Assembly (NCBI RefSeq): GCF_029784135.1
Contig: NC_073746.1
Coordinates: 109,896,661-109,960,660 of the forward strand
Direction: 5' to 3'
Length of the DNA: 64,000 bases
Source of the DNA: Toxorhynchites rutilus septentrionalis
Taxonomy: Eukaryota > Arthropoda > Insecta > Diptera > Culicidae
Each line of letters opens with the position of its first letter. Within the stretch, counting starts at the first letter, position 1. This document shows positions 53,583 to 64,000 of the stretch, in pieces. Position numbers and translations under genes: made by a program. A model generated the notes under the pieces. That model saw only the letters and a program-made list of their open reading frames with translations, made no database searches and was not told the origin of the DNA.

Positions 53583-56500
53583 TCACACACGAAGATCGAT
53601 AGCTTTAAGGAATACATATATTTGGGACATGTAATCAAGGTCTAACCGAGCCAACACGTCTCTCACCGGCACCATGGGCTGCCTTCCTCGGGCCCGAAGG
53701 GTGACTACTAAATTCGATCTGGCGACAAGATACAGCTCGCACGACCAAACAACGTGCTCGATGTCGTGGTAACCTTGGCCACAAACACAAAGATTGTTGT
53801 CGGCAAGATTAATACGAAAGAGTAGCGCATCTAACGAACAGTGATTGGACATGAGTCGGGAGAAGGTGCGGATAAAGTCCCGACTCAAGTCTAGACTTTT
53901 GAACCACGGTTTGAGGCTAACCTTAGGGATAATCGAGTGAAACCACCGGCCCAATTCATCTTCATTCCACTTGCGTTGCCAGTTAGCGATGGTATTTTTG
54001 CGAACTAAAGAATAAAATTCATTGAAGGCGATTTGACGCTGATAAATATCGCCTTCAATTGCACCTACCTTTGCTAATGAGTCAGCCCTCTCATTACCCA
54101 GAATTGAGCAATGTGAAGGGACCCAGACAAAGGTAATGACATAACAGCGTCTGGATAAAGCACTCAAAATTTCTCGTATTCTCTCAAGGAAGTACGGCGA
54201 GTGCTTTTCCGGCCTCACTGAACGGATAGCTTCGACAGAGCTAAGACTATCCGTTACAATGTAATAGTGTTCAACAGGTCGTGAGGCGACGCTGTCCAGC
54301 GCCCAATGAATTGCTGCCAATTCAGCAATATACACTGAGCAAGGATTCTGAAGACTGTGTGAGGTGCTAAAAAATTCGTTGAACACTCCAAATCCTGTGG
54401 ACTCGTTTATAGTGGACCCATCAGTAAAGTACATATTATCACAATTGATACCCCCATACTTTTCATCGAAGATCGTTGGAGCGATCCTCGATCGTTGGTA
54501 ATCTGAATATCCATGGATATCTTGCTTCATGGACAGATCAAAATGCACAGAGGAATTGATGTAGTCAGGGAAACAAACACGGTTGGGAATATACGAAGAA
54601 GGATCAACCTGCATGGAGACGAATTCATGAAACTCATGAAAAACTCATGAATCCGGAGTGAAAATTTAGCTCGATCAGCTGCTCAAAATTTCCGATCACC
54701 AATGGGTTCATGACCTTACACTGGATGAAGAACCGAAGAGATAATAAATTGAAGCGATCTTTTAGTGGGAGTAGGCCTGCCAAAACCTCGAGACTTATGG
54801 TATGCGTTGAGGGCATACATCCCAACGCGATACGGAGACAAAGATACTGAATTCGCTCGAGTTTAATGAGGTGTGTTTTGGCAGCTGATTGAAAACAGAA
54901 ACTGCCATACTCCATCACTGAGAGAATAGTTGTTCGATACAACATTATAAGATCTTCGGGATGGGCTCCCCACCAGGTGCCGGTAATTGTACGGAGAAAG
55001 TTTATTCTTTGTTGACATTTTTGACTCAGATACCTAATATGGGCCCCCCAAGTACATTTAGAGTCGAACCAGACCCCAAGATACTTGAATGACATAGCAT
55101 GAGTGATCGGTTTACCCAAAAGTTGAAGCTTTGGTTTTGCTGGTTTATGCTTCCTAGAAAAAACCACCATCTCTGTTTTCTCCGTGGAGAATTCGATCCC
55201 TAGCCCAATGGCCCAGGTTGAAAAATTGTTCAAAGTATCTTGTAAGGATTCTTGCAGGTCGGATTCGTTTGATCCTACGACAGACACCACTCCATCATCT
55301 GCAAGTTGTCTTAGGCTGCAATTTTGTGTAAGGCAATTGTCAATGTCGCTTACGTAGAAGTTGTACAAAAGGGGGCTTAAACATGAGCCCTGGGGGAGTC
55401 CCATGTAAGAGACCCGACTTACTGCCGAATCTCCGTGAGAAAAGTTCAAATGTTTCTCACAAAGCAAGTTATATAACATATTATTCAATAGAGGCGGCAG
55501 ACCCCGAGATTGTAATTTGTCTGACAAAACCTCTATTGAAACAGAATCAAAGGCCCCCTTTATGTCCAAGAATACTGAAGCCATTTGTTTTTTTTCGGCG
55601 TAAGCCATTTGAATTTCTGAAGAAAGCAACGCAAGACAATCATTCGTCCCCTTGCCCCTGCGGAACCCATATTGTGTATCTGAGAGTAGGCCATTCGTTT
55701 CAACCCATCGATCAAGGCGAAACAAGATCATTTTCTCCAACAATTTCCGTATACAGGACAGCATTGCTATTGGGCGGTACGAATTGAAGTCGGACGCGGG
55801 TTTTCCGGGTTTTTGAATAGCTATAACTCGTACTTGTCTCCAATCATCTGGAACAATATTATGCTCCAGAAACCGATTGAATAAGTTCAACAAGCGATGT
55901 TTCGCCACATCAGGGAGATTTTTCAGCAAGTTGAACTTAATTCTATCCGATCCCGGAGCAGAATTGTTACATGAAAGGAGAGCAAGAGAGAATTCTACCA
56001 TCGAAAACACGGAATCAAGATCGCACCTATCTTGTGGTATATCTCGAATAATTCTTTGCACTGGAGCGGAATCGGGACACCTTTCGTGCAAAATTAAAAA
56101 TCCATCGATGTGAATATTCCTCGCTTTCATTTGTTGAAGAGCGATTTCTCATGTTTCGAGCCACTTTCCATAATTTTTTCATTGACGTTTCTCGTGACAA
56201 ACCTCCCACGAAATTTCGCCAATAAGCAGGTTTTTTCCCTTTGATCAAGTTTTTAAATTGATTTTCAAGGTCCAAATACGTTTGAAAATTCTCAATGGTT
56301 CCACGTTTCCGAAAAGCTTTAAATGCATTCGATTTATCTCCATAAAGCTTGGAACACTGGCCATCCCACCATGGATTGGGAGGCCTTCGACGAATAGTGG
56401 AACCTGGGATGGGTTTCGTTTGAGCGCGAACCGCGCTGTCATAGATCAAACGAGAAATGAAGTTATACTCCTCCAATGGAGGCAAACCATCTTTGGAATT

Positions 56501-57271
56501 GATGGCTAGAGCAATCGCGTCCGCATATTTTTTCCAGTCAATGTGTCTTGTGAGGTCGTATGCCATGTTTATTGATTCAGAAGAATTCAACCGATTGGTG
56601 ATAGAAATTTTGATTGGCAAGTGGTCACTACCGTTGGGATCCTGGATTACATTCCACTTGCAATCTAACGATAGTGAATTCGAGCAAAGCGAAAGGTCAA
56701 GAGCACTTGGGTTAGCAGGAGGTTTAGGTACACGTGTTGTTTCCCCAGTATTCAAAACGGTCATATTGAAGCTGTTACAAAGGTCATATATCAACGATGA
56801 ACGATTATCGTCGTACGGTTCCCCCCAGGCAGTTCCGTGAGAGTTGAAGTCTCCCAAGATCAATCGTGGCTCAGGAAGAAGTGAGCACATGTCAACAAGT
56901 TGCTTGCGGCTAACCGCAGCTCTCGGAGGCCAATACAAGCTGACTATACAGAGGTCTTTGCCTCTGATGTTTGCATGACAAGCAACAGCTTCGATCCCTC
57001 CAATAGGTGGAAGGTCAATTCTAAAAAATGAGTGACACTTATTGATCCCCAATAGTACCCCTCCGTATCTGTCATCGCGGTCCAAGCGTATTATGTTAAA
57101 ATCGTGGAAAGAGAGATCATTTTGAGAAGAGAGCCAGGTTTCGGATAGAGCAAAAACATCACAATTGAGTTTATGAATTAGAAATTTGAATGTATCCAAT
57201 GTAGGCATAAGACTACGACAATTCCACTGTAAAACAGTGATATCTCCGACCTCTCTATTTAAATTAGACAT
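53583..57271 (-). pseudogene. ORF2 of non-LTR element 2 (endonuclease-RT-RNase H), two frameshifts
   Basis: The ATG at 57271-57269 overlaps the ORF1 stop (ATGTCTAA). The endonuclease follows: VLQWNCRSLMP, ALSETWLSSQND, LILGDFNSHGTAWG and GSDHLPI, all catalytic motifs kept. The frame shifts near 56078 (ARKV to CPDSAPVQ, one base lost). Reverse transcriptase then runs to 54634 with PGSDRIKFNLLK, YRPIAMLSCIRKLLEKM, GFRRGKGT, LPQGSCLSPLLYN and LADD in place of the usual F/YADD. A second shift with a TGA lies near 54625. RNase H (YFTDGSTINES, IAELAAIHWAL, IVTDSLSSVEAI, GNERADSLAK) ends at 53583, followed inside the frame by CVCGQGYHDIEHVVWSC. With one or two bases repaired by nature it would be intact, so it is young. 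Confidence 0.92.
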
Positions 57272-58835
57272 CAAGAGAGATAATCATTGCAAGGAGGGGC
57301 CATGTTTGCATCAATTGCTGCAAAATTGTCTTTAGTACTGGAAGCATTGCGGTGACAATGGTTCTGATGGAGTCGGAAACATTAAAACACGTGAAGATTT
57401 GATCCAAAAGGTCAGACAACTTTATAAATCCCGATTGGGAAGTTGAACTTGACGGAAAAACAGGGACATTTGGGGTTTTTGATGTCCCCTCGAGTGCTGG
57501 GTCGTTCGAAGGTGAACTATTACCACGGAGGCCAGGAGGGACCTGATTTTGTATATCCGCTGCACTCGATTTTTTGGGCAAGCTAACAGGGGGTATCACC
57601 GGAGGGACTTGTCCTTGAACTTTGGGAGTGGTCACATTTTTGCGCCGGGGATTCCCTTGAGAAATAAACGGCGTGCCCCCGTTAGCTGTATCCGCTTCCA
57701 TTTCGTCAACTGGCAACGTAGCGAAGATATTGTGTGTATTGATTGGTTGTTGTTCTTGAGCCAGTGGAGAAGCGCCCTTCAAAATTTCTGCGAAAGTGCG
57801 TTTAGAGCGTTCCCTCAAAGAGCGCTTCTGTTTCTCCCAGCGAGCCTTGTATGTTTCACAAGCTGAGAGCACGTGTGGGGATCCCCCGCAATATGGACAC
57901 TTATGCTCAGTCGCACTGCAGGATTTCCCCTCATGTTGTTCTCCGCAAGTGGCACATCGTTCTTTATTGGCACAATAAGCAGCCGTGTGACCAACTGACT
58001 TGCACTTTAGACAAGTCATTGGCTTTGGAATAAAAAGTCGCACGGCTAACCTCAATTTATCTACCATCACGTAGTCAGGGAGAGCTGAACCAGCGAAGGT
58101 GACTCGAAACGAGTTGGACGGCGTAAATTTCTTTTCTTCTCCTTCATGGGAGACTGTTCCGAGCTGGCGGCAACCCAAGATCTTAACAGTCGTCGAGGGC
58201 AATTTTTTAAAACGGCCGGTACCTTCACTCGTAATGTATTCGCACGTCAAGCCCGTTTCGGTTATCACACCCTCAATTTCGACTATGTGAGAGGGAATGT
58301 AGACCCGATACTCAATTGTAAAATGCTGATCGACAACAATCTTGTTTGCGTCTTTTCGATCATTCACGACAACTCGCAATTTGTTTGGTCTAACCTTCGA
58401 AATTTCCGAAACGGAGGTATACCTTGCCAGATCTTTCGCGATCTGCATGACTCTCAACGCCTTTCCATTTGGCTTAGGCCTGAAGAAAACAACCCAGGGA
58501 CCAGTTCCGGGCGCATCTTCTGGATAGACCTTTACACGGGGAGTGGGAATAACAGGGGGGGAAGGCGAGGACGGGGATTGAGAGTGGGAAGGCGAAGGTT
58601 GAGAAGGAGCGGGAAGAACAGAGGGAGAAGACGAGGTTGAAGGTAGAGTGGGATCGTTAAGGGCAGATGGGAGATTTGCTAGTTTTTTGGAGGGATGCTT
58701 GGTAGGGTTAGCTGACTCGTCCCCAGAAGAAGTATCTTCCGTATTTGGAACACGTTTGAGTGACTTTTTTTTATCCGTTAGGAGGGAACTAGAGTCAGAG
58801 ACCTCCATATCCGAAGGTCCCCCACTCTCTGCCAT
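57264..58835 (-). CDS. ORF1 of non-LTR element 2 (gag-like, zinc knuckles)
   Basis: An unbroken 523-codon frame, MAESGGPSDMEVSDSSSLL at the start. The first 110 residues are Ser/Pro-rich and probably disordered. A folded middle part follows (WVVFFRPKPNGKALRVMQIA ... VYIPSHIVEIEGVITETG), then three cysteine motifs: CLKCKSVGHTAAYC, CATCGEQHEGKSC and CPYCGGSPHVLSAC. Such proteins bind the element RNA and form the ribonucleoprotein needed for retrotransposition. The stop codon overlaps the ORF2 start by 8 nt. Confidence 0.9.
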   Translation of the reverse strand: MAESGGPSDMEVSDSSSLLTDKKKSLKRVPNTEDTSSGDESANPTKHPSKKLANLPSALNDPTLPSTSSSPSVLPAPSQPSPSHSQSPSSPSPPVIPTPRVKVYPEDAPGTGPWVVFFRPKPNGKALRVMQIAKDLARYTSVSEISKVRPNKLRVVVNDRKDANKIVVDQHFTIEYRVYIPSHIVEIEGVITETGLTCEYITSEGTGRFKKLPSTTVKILGCRQLGTVSHEGEEKKFTPSNSFRVTFAGSALPDYVMVDKLRLAVRLFIPKPMTCLKCKSVGHTAAYCANKERCATCGEQHEGKSCSATEHKCPYCGGSPHVLSACETYKARWEKQKRSLRERSKRTFAEILKGASPLAQEQQPINTHNIFATLPVDEMEADTANGGTPFISQGNPRRKNVTTPKVQGQVPPVIPPVSLPKKSSAADIQNQVPPGLRGNSSPSNDPALEGTSKTPNVPVFPSSSTSQSGFIKLSDLLDQIFTCFNVSDSIRTIVTAMLPVLKTILQQLMQTWPLLAMIISLDV

Positions 58836-59323
58836 TTTAAATTTTCACTTATATTCTAAGTATTTTTTTAAACAATATTTCACAATAAAACAATTCACAA
58901 AAACAAAAAAAAAACTTATAATTATTAAATATTTTCTCTCAGTATATTTAATGTTATTCACCTATGAACGCACTCCAGTGCAGATGAACGGGAGCGTGCT
59001 GAAAGCTCGTTGGTGGTGGAAATGTGCCTACGACACCACTACACACAGTCGTCGGTGAAAGCTGACCCGCACTGTCACTGTTGGCTCGGCGATGACTCGG
59101 CGAAATCTCCAATGTCGGCGAAGCAGCGACAAAACAAAAACCAATGCTTGGCTTTCCGAGGATGAAAGCCTCTATCCACTTGCAGGCAGGGCACTTCACT
59201 CACTATCCAGATAGCGAAATGAACTCTTCAGCGGCAAAAAAAAACAACAATCACGCGGTAACCGATAACGGAACTTGGACGCGACTTTCCTTCGTCTGGT
59301 TACTTCGGGCAATCGGCGAAGAA
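58836..59323 (-). promoter_or_regulatory. 5' untranslated region and internal promoter region of non-LTR element 2
   Basis: From the target duplication to the ORF1 ATG, about 488 bp. It is less AT-rich at its 5' half (GTAACCAGACGAAGG, CGGTTACCGCG) than the flank. Full-length non-LTR elements carry their promoter here; no specific motif could be pinned down. Confidence 0.5.
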
Positions 59324-59337
59324 TGTCAGGGGCTGAT
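59324..59337. repeat. Target site duplication of non-LTR element 2, right copy
   Basis: TGTCAGGGGCTGAT, identical to 53192-53205. It marks the 5' border of the minus-strand element and shows that the 5' end is not truncated. Confidence 0.9.
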
Positions 59338-60472
59338 AATGGTGATGAAATAATAATATATTACCCTGTGGCTACATAGCGCGTCAGAAGGGTTAAAGAC
59401 TGCCGCGATAGTTACAGATTTTGATCTTCTAGAACAAGGAAAACGTTCGGGAAATATTTAGAGCAGTGCGGATTGGAAAAAAAACAACATAGACTAGTGC
59501 GGGACAAAGGTGCGCATGGGGCAAAAGTTTGCATTGGACTTTCTGAAACATACAAGCATATAAATCTTGCAATACTGTATTCGTTTAAGGGGGTATTCTA
59601 GTGTAGAGACACGAATTTCGGAAGTTTTTTCGATCTCCGTAAAAAGAAAACAAAAAATACTATTCACTATCCATTATATCATTATTTGTTCATCTATCTT
59701 TCGATAATAAAACAAAAATTGAAGAAGAGAAAGAAGAGAAAGGAGAAAAAAATATTCACAACTAGAATAGTTAAGAGCTGATTAAGTGAGGGGGTTAAAA
59801 AAAGTTGTGCCATGGCGTACACGATTCCAGCTCTTCGGGCTATCTGAAACAAAAAAATCGAACAGATTCTGAATGAGTGAAGATGCCGTTATCGCATGAT
59901 CATCGGTCAAGTCAAAAACATCTTTTTTGACAAAATGGCGGTCGTTTGAAAAACAAAATGCGGTTCAAAACGTTTTTCTTACGTTTCCCGATTTTTTTAA
60001 AATAGCAAAAATTTAAAAAATATTATTTTTTAAAGGTTCATGCGATAGAGAGATGCCTGCAGATTGTATCCATATAAATTCGACACGAATCGGTTCAGTA
60101 GAACTTGAGATATCGTATACGCCAGTTTGAAAAAAAAAATTAGTTTCGAGAAAAACGCGTTTGTAGTTCATTGTTATGGCCGTACCAGGTTAGATACCGC
60201 ATCACTAAAATGGCTCTAACTCGGTGAATAATAGGATTTTCGATAAGTCCTCTCTCGGGTATATTTTTGAATGTCTCAACTACAGAAATATGAAGGAAAA
60301 AAAATTTGATTTTTTTCAAATTTCTAGACTAAAATACTGCCTTAACACATTATTGCACCAGCAGCACTTATGAATAAGATACATTTCATAACAGTAGCGG
60401 CAAATTTTAAGGTAAGAAGTTTTTTGCGTTGTTTTGATCTAATTTATTCAATTTTTGGAATAAAGACTAATA
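59338..60472. other. Intergenic DNA, no feature seen
   Basis: AT-rich sequence with many A runs. I see no gene, RNA or transposon end that I can support. Confidence 0.45.
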
Positions 60473-60741
60473 TATTTGGAATAACTAGAAAGTCCGAAAC
60501 CACAGTTTCAATTCTTTCATTTAATAATAGTATATAATGCGTATTCGTTTTTGTGAAAAACTTCAAAAGTTTTTTGTAGAAATCGGATTAGTTGAAGAAT
60601 TGCTTGTAGAGCAAGAGCTCGCACCGTATTGCCGTTAAAGGTATTTATAAAATATTTTCAAGCAAAATGTCACCATGAAAAAATGGGTTTTTTGCTCTAA
60701 CTTTTACATTTTAGATTCTACATTGAACGTGCTTTCTATTA
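60473..60741 (+). repeat. Tandem duplication, left unit
   Basis: About 265 bp from TATTTGGAATAACTAGAAAG to GAACGTGCTTTCTATTA. It matches the right unit at 62019-62287 with few differences, for example GCGTATTCG against GCCTATTCG and TGTAGAGC against TGTGGAGC. The units are now separated only by mariner A3. Confidence 0.92.
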
Positions 60742-62016
60742 TTAGGCTGTCAAAAAAGTCCTGCGGTATTTTTTTTTGAATTTTAATTTGTTCATAAAAT
60801 TAGTTACAATCATCTGTTTTAAGTCAAATATGCGCCGTTTTGTTCGATGACTTGTTCCCAACGAGATGCCAACTTCATAATACCCCTGTTATAGAAGCTC
60901 GCTTCCTTATTGGCAAAAAACTCGGATAGCCAATTTTCACAGGCCTCTTTTGTGGCTAACTTCTGACTACCTAGCTCGTTCGCCATGGACAAAAACAGGT
61001 GGTAGTCACTTGGTGCAAGGTCCGGACTATACGGCGGATGCAAAAGAACCTCCCATCCGAGCTCCCGGAGCTCCTGGCGCGTCACCAAAGAAGTGTGTGG
61101 CCTGGCGTTGTCCTGATGGATGCGGCCTCTGTTTATCAAAGATGGCCTCTTCTTCATGAGTGCTACCTTCAAGCGGTCCAGTTGTTGGCAGTACAGGTCC
61201 GAATTGAGCGTTTGGCCATAGGGAAGCAGCTCATAATAGATTATTCCTTGACAATCCCACCAAACACACAGCAGAACCTTCCTGGCCGTTAATGAGGGCT
61301 TGGCCACCGTCTGAGCCGCTTCAGCGGGTTTCGACCACGACCGTTTGCGCTTCACGTTGTCGTAAGTGACCCACTTTTCATCGCCAGTCACCATCCGCTT
61401 CAGAAACGGGTCGATTTTGTTGCGATTCAGCAGCGATTCACATGCGTCGATACGGTCAAAGATGTTTTTTTGCGTCAACGTGTGTGGCACCCATATATCG
61501 AGCTGCTTTGTGAATCCAAGCTTCTTCAAATGGTTAATAACGGTTTGATGACTTATCCCCAGCTCATGGCCGATGCTACGGCTGCTACTATGCCGGTCTT
61601 TCTCGGCTAATTCAGCGATTTTGTCGCAACTTTCGACGACAGGCCTTCCGGAGCGTGGCGCATCTTCGACGACCTCTACACCAGAACGAAAACGTTGAAA
61701 CCATCGTTGTGCGGTGGAAATAGAAACTGTATCCATAAACTGCAAAAATTTTATTGGCAGCTTGAGATGCATTTTTGCCTTTGTCATAGTAGTACTGTAA
61801 AATATGTCGGATTTTCTCTTTATTTTGCTCCATATTTGCGACACTATAACTCACGAACGACTTAACCAAACAAAACACTGTCGATGACTATATTATAGCG
61901 CGCAAAAATACCTTTCCAACAAGCTATAGTATGACTCGATACAATGAATACAACTAGAACTACGCGCTTACAACGACACCTCGCGGAAATACCGCAGGAC
62001 TTTTTTGACAGCCTAA
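60742..62016 (-). mobile_element. mariner (DD34D) element, copy A3, complete ends
   Basis: 1,275 bp with inverted ends TTAGGCTGTCAAAAAAG, flanked by TA (60740-60741, 62017-62018). It is the most complete A copy. It sits exactly at the junction of a tandem duplication. Confidence 0.95.
60819..61837 (-). pseudogene. mariner transposase, nearly intact (copy A3)
   Basis: The frame starts MEQNKEKIRHILQYYYDKGK near 61837. A 5-bp deletion after KIFAVYG (GGATACAG where A1 has GGACCCGATACAG) shifts it near 61735. From there a continuous frame runs through DTVSISTAQRWF, LDIWVPHTLTQK, MVTGDEKW, HQDNARPHTS and LAPSDYHLF to EQNGAYLT and a stop. All three catalytic Asp are present. A 6-bp in-frame deletion removes Val-Phe just before HQDN, next to the second Asp. 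Both deletions would spoil the enzyme. Confidence 0.92.
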
Positions 62017-62018
62017 TA

Positions 62019-62287
62019 TTTGAATTAACTAGAAAGTCCGAAACCACAGTTTCAATTCTTTCATTCAATAATAGTATATAATGCCTATTCGTTTTTGTGA
62101 AAAACTTCAAGAGTTTTTTGTAGAAATCGGATTAGTTGAAGAATTGCTTGTGGAGCAAGAGCTCGCACCGTATTGCCGTTAAAGGTATTTATAAAATATT
62201 TTCAAACAAAATGTCACCATGAAAAAATGGGTTTTTTCGCTCTAACTTTTATATTTTAGATTCTACATTGAACGTGCTTCCTATTAT
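62019..62287 (+). repeat. Tandem duplication, right unit
   Basis: From TTTGAATTAACTAGAAAGTC to GAACGTGCTTCCTATTAT, co-linear with 60473-60741 over its whole length. Confidence 0.92.
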
Positions 62288-62299
62288 TGAACTCTTTTA

Positions 62300-62520
62300 T
62301 TGGGTGTGCAACATAATTCGTTCCGTTGCCACTAGATGGCTCAAGGTGCTATAAATAGTCGTCGGCGACAACTGATTTTTGCTGAATTGTGAAGTGTCGA
62401 CATGTGTCAACCAAATATTGTTTATAAGTCTTTGAGTTCTCAATTTTTATTGCGTAGAAAATGTCGAGTTTCGTTGCAATTAAGCACAATTTGCGGGATG
62501 TTTCAGAAAACGGGTCTCCA
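62300..62520 (+). mobile_element. 5' end of a further mariner-like element
   Basis: TA (62298-62299) is followed by TTGGGTGTGCAACATAATTC, a mariner-like terminus. About 160 bp later an ATG at 62461 opens MSSFVAIKHNLRDVSENG, the kind of N-terminus seen in mellifera-type mariner transposases. The frame runs out near 62550 and no 3' part was found. Confidence 0.5.
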
Positions 62521-64000
62521 GAAAAGTCTCTCGTATTTATATTTTAAATTCTAAACAATCGATTCAATCTTGGGAAATAGTTCCATTTTTTCGAATTAAG
62601 ACTGTTCGTGTTTATTTCAGGATTGAACCTAATCGGAAAACGGAGAAGTCATCCATTTAAAATGGCAATTACAAACTGAGATTTTTTTATTTGATTCCAG
62701 AAAAATCACCCTGTATTCAAATCGTAATCGTAATTTTGTTTCCTGGACGAAGATTGTTTATTTTTATTTTAGGAAAGAACTCAATGTAAGAACTAGATCA
62801 TTAGAGCCTAATAAATATGCTAACTGAATTGCAGTAATTACGTTATTCAATTTTTTATACAATATTTTTAAGGAAATTCCACATGCAAAAAATAAAATCA
62901 GCAATAGCATGCTGTATTTGAGCAATTAAGAATAATAATATATACAGTAATAGCTTGATTCTTCGTGCTTCAAAACCAATTCAACATCAGCTATGAATGC
63001 AGTGCGTGATCTTTTGCTCGAAATACCAACGCCTTGCTGGCCGGTGGACTCACGACGTTCTGTGCAAGGCTAATCGTGCCCACAAGACCAACTCAATATG
63101 GTCGAATCGAATTTTTTTTCCCTGTGTACCCCCGAGAAAACCGATTGCAACTGCTTCGACTTCTGCCGGTACCTGGCTCGTGGCAGCGGCTAAATGGAAT
63201 CTCGTGCCGACCCCAAAAATGACCCACGAACGCGAGGGTGTGTTCTATCTCTCACGCCACCCAAATCCCCAGGCGACGGCGGCCGATTGTATTTATGTTC
63301 GACTTTCGAAAATTGACATAAATGCAGCACAATTCACGTCCTGCATTGAAAAGTATGTTCTTTCTGGTTGGAGGGACTGGCGCATGGGGAAAACGAAACT
63401 GCAGCGACTTGTTATGTAAATGTGTAATTGAGTATTGCAACTCGCGAAAAGGCCCCCGAAAGGTGATCGAAATTGCTACGCCACTACCCGGTCAATCGTG
63501 CGCCCGCGCAGAGTTCTGCCAGGAGAGCCGCCCGAGAATGTCGAATAACGATAAAGGGTGGTGGTTCAGAAATTTAAATTAAACTTTTAATTAGGTCTCT
63601 GTGGCATGTTTGGTCTGCGCTTGGTTGCGAAACAGCGGGGGCCAATCCTTGTGGTCGAACATGCCGCGAACGGTGGTACGCTATGGCAACATTTCGAACG
63701 ATGAAATTGTGCACGTTCCCGACTGAGTCATTCGCCCAAGTGACCTGCACGCATAAGCGAAATCGAAAGCTGAGCAGTTTGACGAACGACAAAGAGCAAA
63801 AAAATACACTGCGGGGTGTCAACCACTCAAGGTTATCACGAGTGACAATCATAATTGGATCAAGGCTCACAAAACGAGCCACGATGGCAATTGCAATTTT
63901 ATAAATTTAAAACTCGACCCGAGTGATAATTTGCGAAATTACCGACAGTGTTTAGCGAGTACATGGTTCACTGTTCCTTTTTCGTATTTGATTGTTGCAA
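62521..64000. other. Intergenic DNA, no supported gene
   Basis: The 63.0-63.9 kb part is less AT-rich and has a 140-codon open frame at 62997-63419 without recognisable domain or clear splice context. Overlapping frames on the other strand are equally open. It could hold an exon of a gene beyond the window, but I cannot support one. Confidence 0.4.

Larger units (their letters stand above)
53206..59323 (-). mobile_element. I-like non-LTR retrotransposon 2, full length
   Basis: It is 6,118 bp between two copies of the 14-bp TGTCAGGGGCTGAT. Read on the minus strand it has a 5' untranslated region of about 490 bp, ORF1, an overlapping ORF2 with endonuclease, reverse transcriptase and RNase H, and a 3' region with a GAGTGTGAT microsatellite at about 53420-53470. 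An A-rich tail follows at 53220-53206. RNase H after RT places it with I/LOA-type elements rather than classic jockey. Confidence 0.92.

Noticed and set aside
62997..63419. 140-codon open frame near the right edge
   Set aside because: Several overlapping frames on both strands, no motif, and no neighbouring exon in phase that I could find.

Overview
The window is animal nuclear DNA, almost certainly from a mosquito (culicine type, by inference). It has long introns, an insect CBM14 chitin-binding gene, DD37E Tc1/mariner-like transposons of the kind described from mosquitoes (ITmD37E), several mariners, tRNA-derived SINEs, Helitrons and RNase H-bearing non-LTR retrotransposons. No bacterial-style operons, CRISPR arrays or viral genes were seen.

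One host gene dominates, on the minus strand from about 29.2 kb down to 7.1 kb. Joining nine exons by splice sites and reading phase gives one open frame of 2,920 codons with every junction in phase. It codes for a signal peptide, a single six-cysteine CBM14 (peritrophin A type) domain at residues 61-111, and then a very long Pro/Thr/Ser-rich mucin-like tail. The tail has an RKKR furin-type site, acidic patches and a block of diverged repeats of about 50 residues. This is the layout of the CPAP1 class of cuticle or extracellular chitin-binding proteins. An intron of 11 kb separates exons 5 and 6 and holds a dead histone H2A gene, a mariner, a small MITE, a tRNA-SINE and a cluster of decayed DD37E transposases.

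Region by region: 1.39-3.96 kb, a mariner with an ITmD37E copy inserted in it; 7.1-29.2 kb, the CBM14 mucin gene; 30.0-30.5 kb, a Tc1 relic; 31.0-31.7 kb, a tandem repeat of about 118 bp abutting a 5'-truncated mariner (31.7-32.9 kb); 33.2-36.9 kb, two head-to-tail Helitron relics; 39.9-41.2 kb, a TTAA-flanked element; 41.9-48.0 kb, a decayed I-like non-LTR element with two younger insertions; 48.0-48.3 kb, the C-terminal piece of a hAT transposase; 49.9-51.2 kb, a second ITmD37E copy with an unbroken transposase frame; 52.5-52.9 kb, a 345-bp internally deleted mariner; 53.2-59.3 kb, a full-length I-like non-LTR element with a 14-bp target duplication; 60.5-62.3 kb, a tandem duplication with a mariner at its junction; 62.3-62.5 kb, the 5' end of another mariner.

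The transposons do not work with the host gene. They record successive insertion waves that can be ordered from their nesting and target duplications. Exons, phases, target duplications and inverted repeats were read directly from the sequence. Family names rest on motif recognition by eye, not on a database search.
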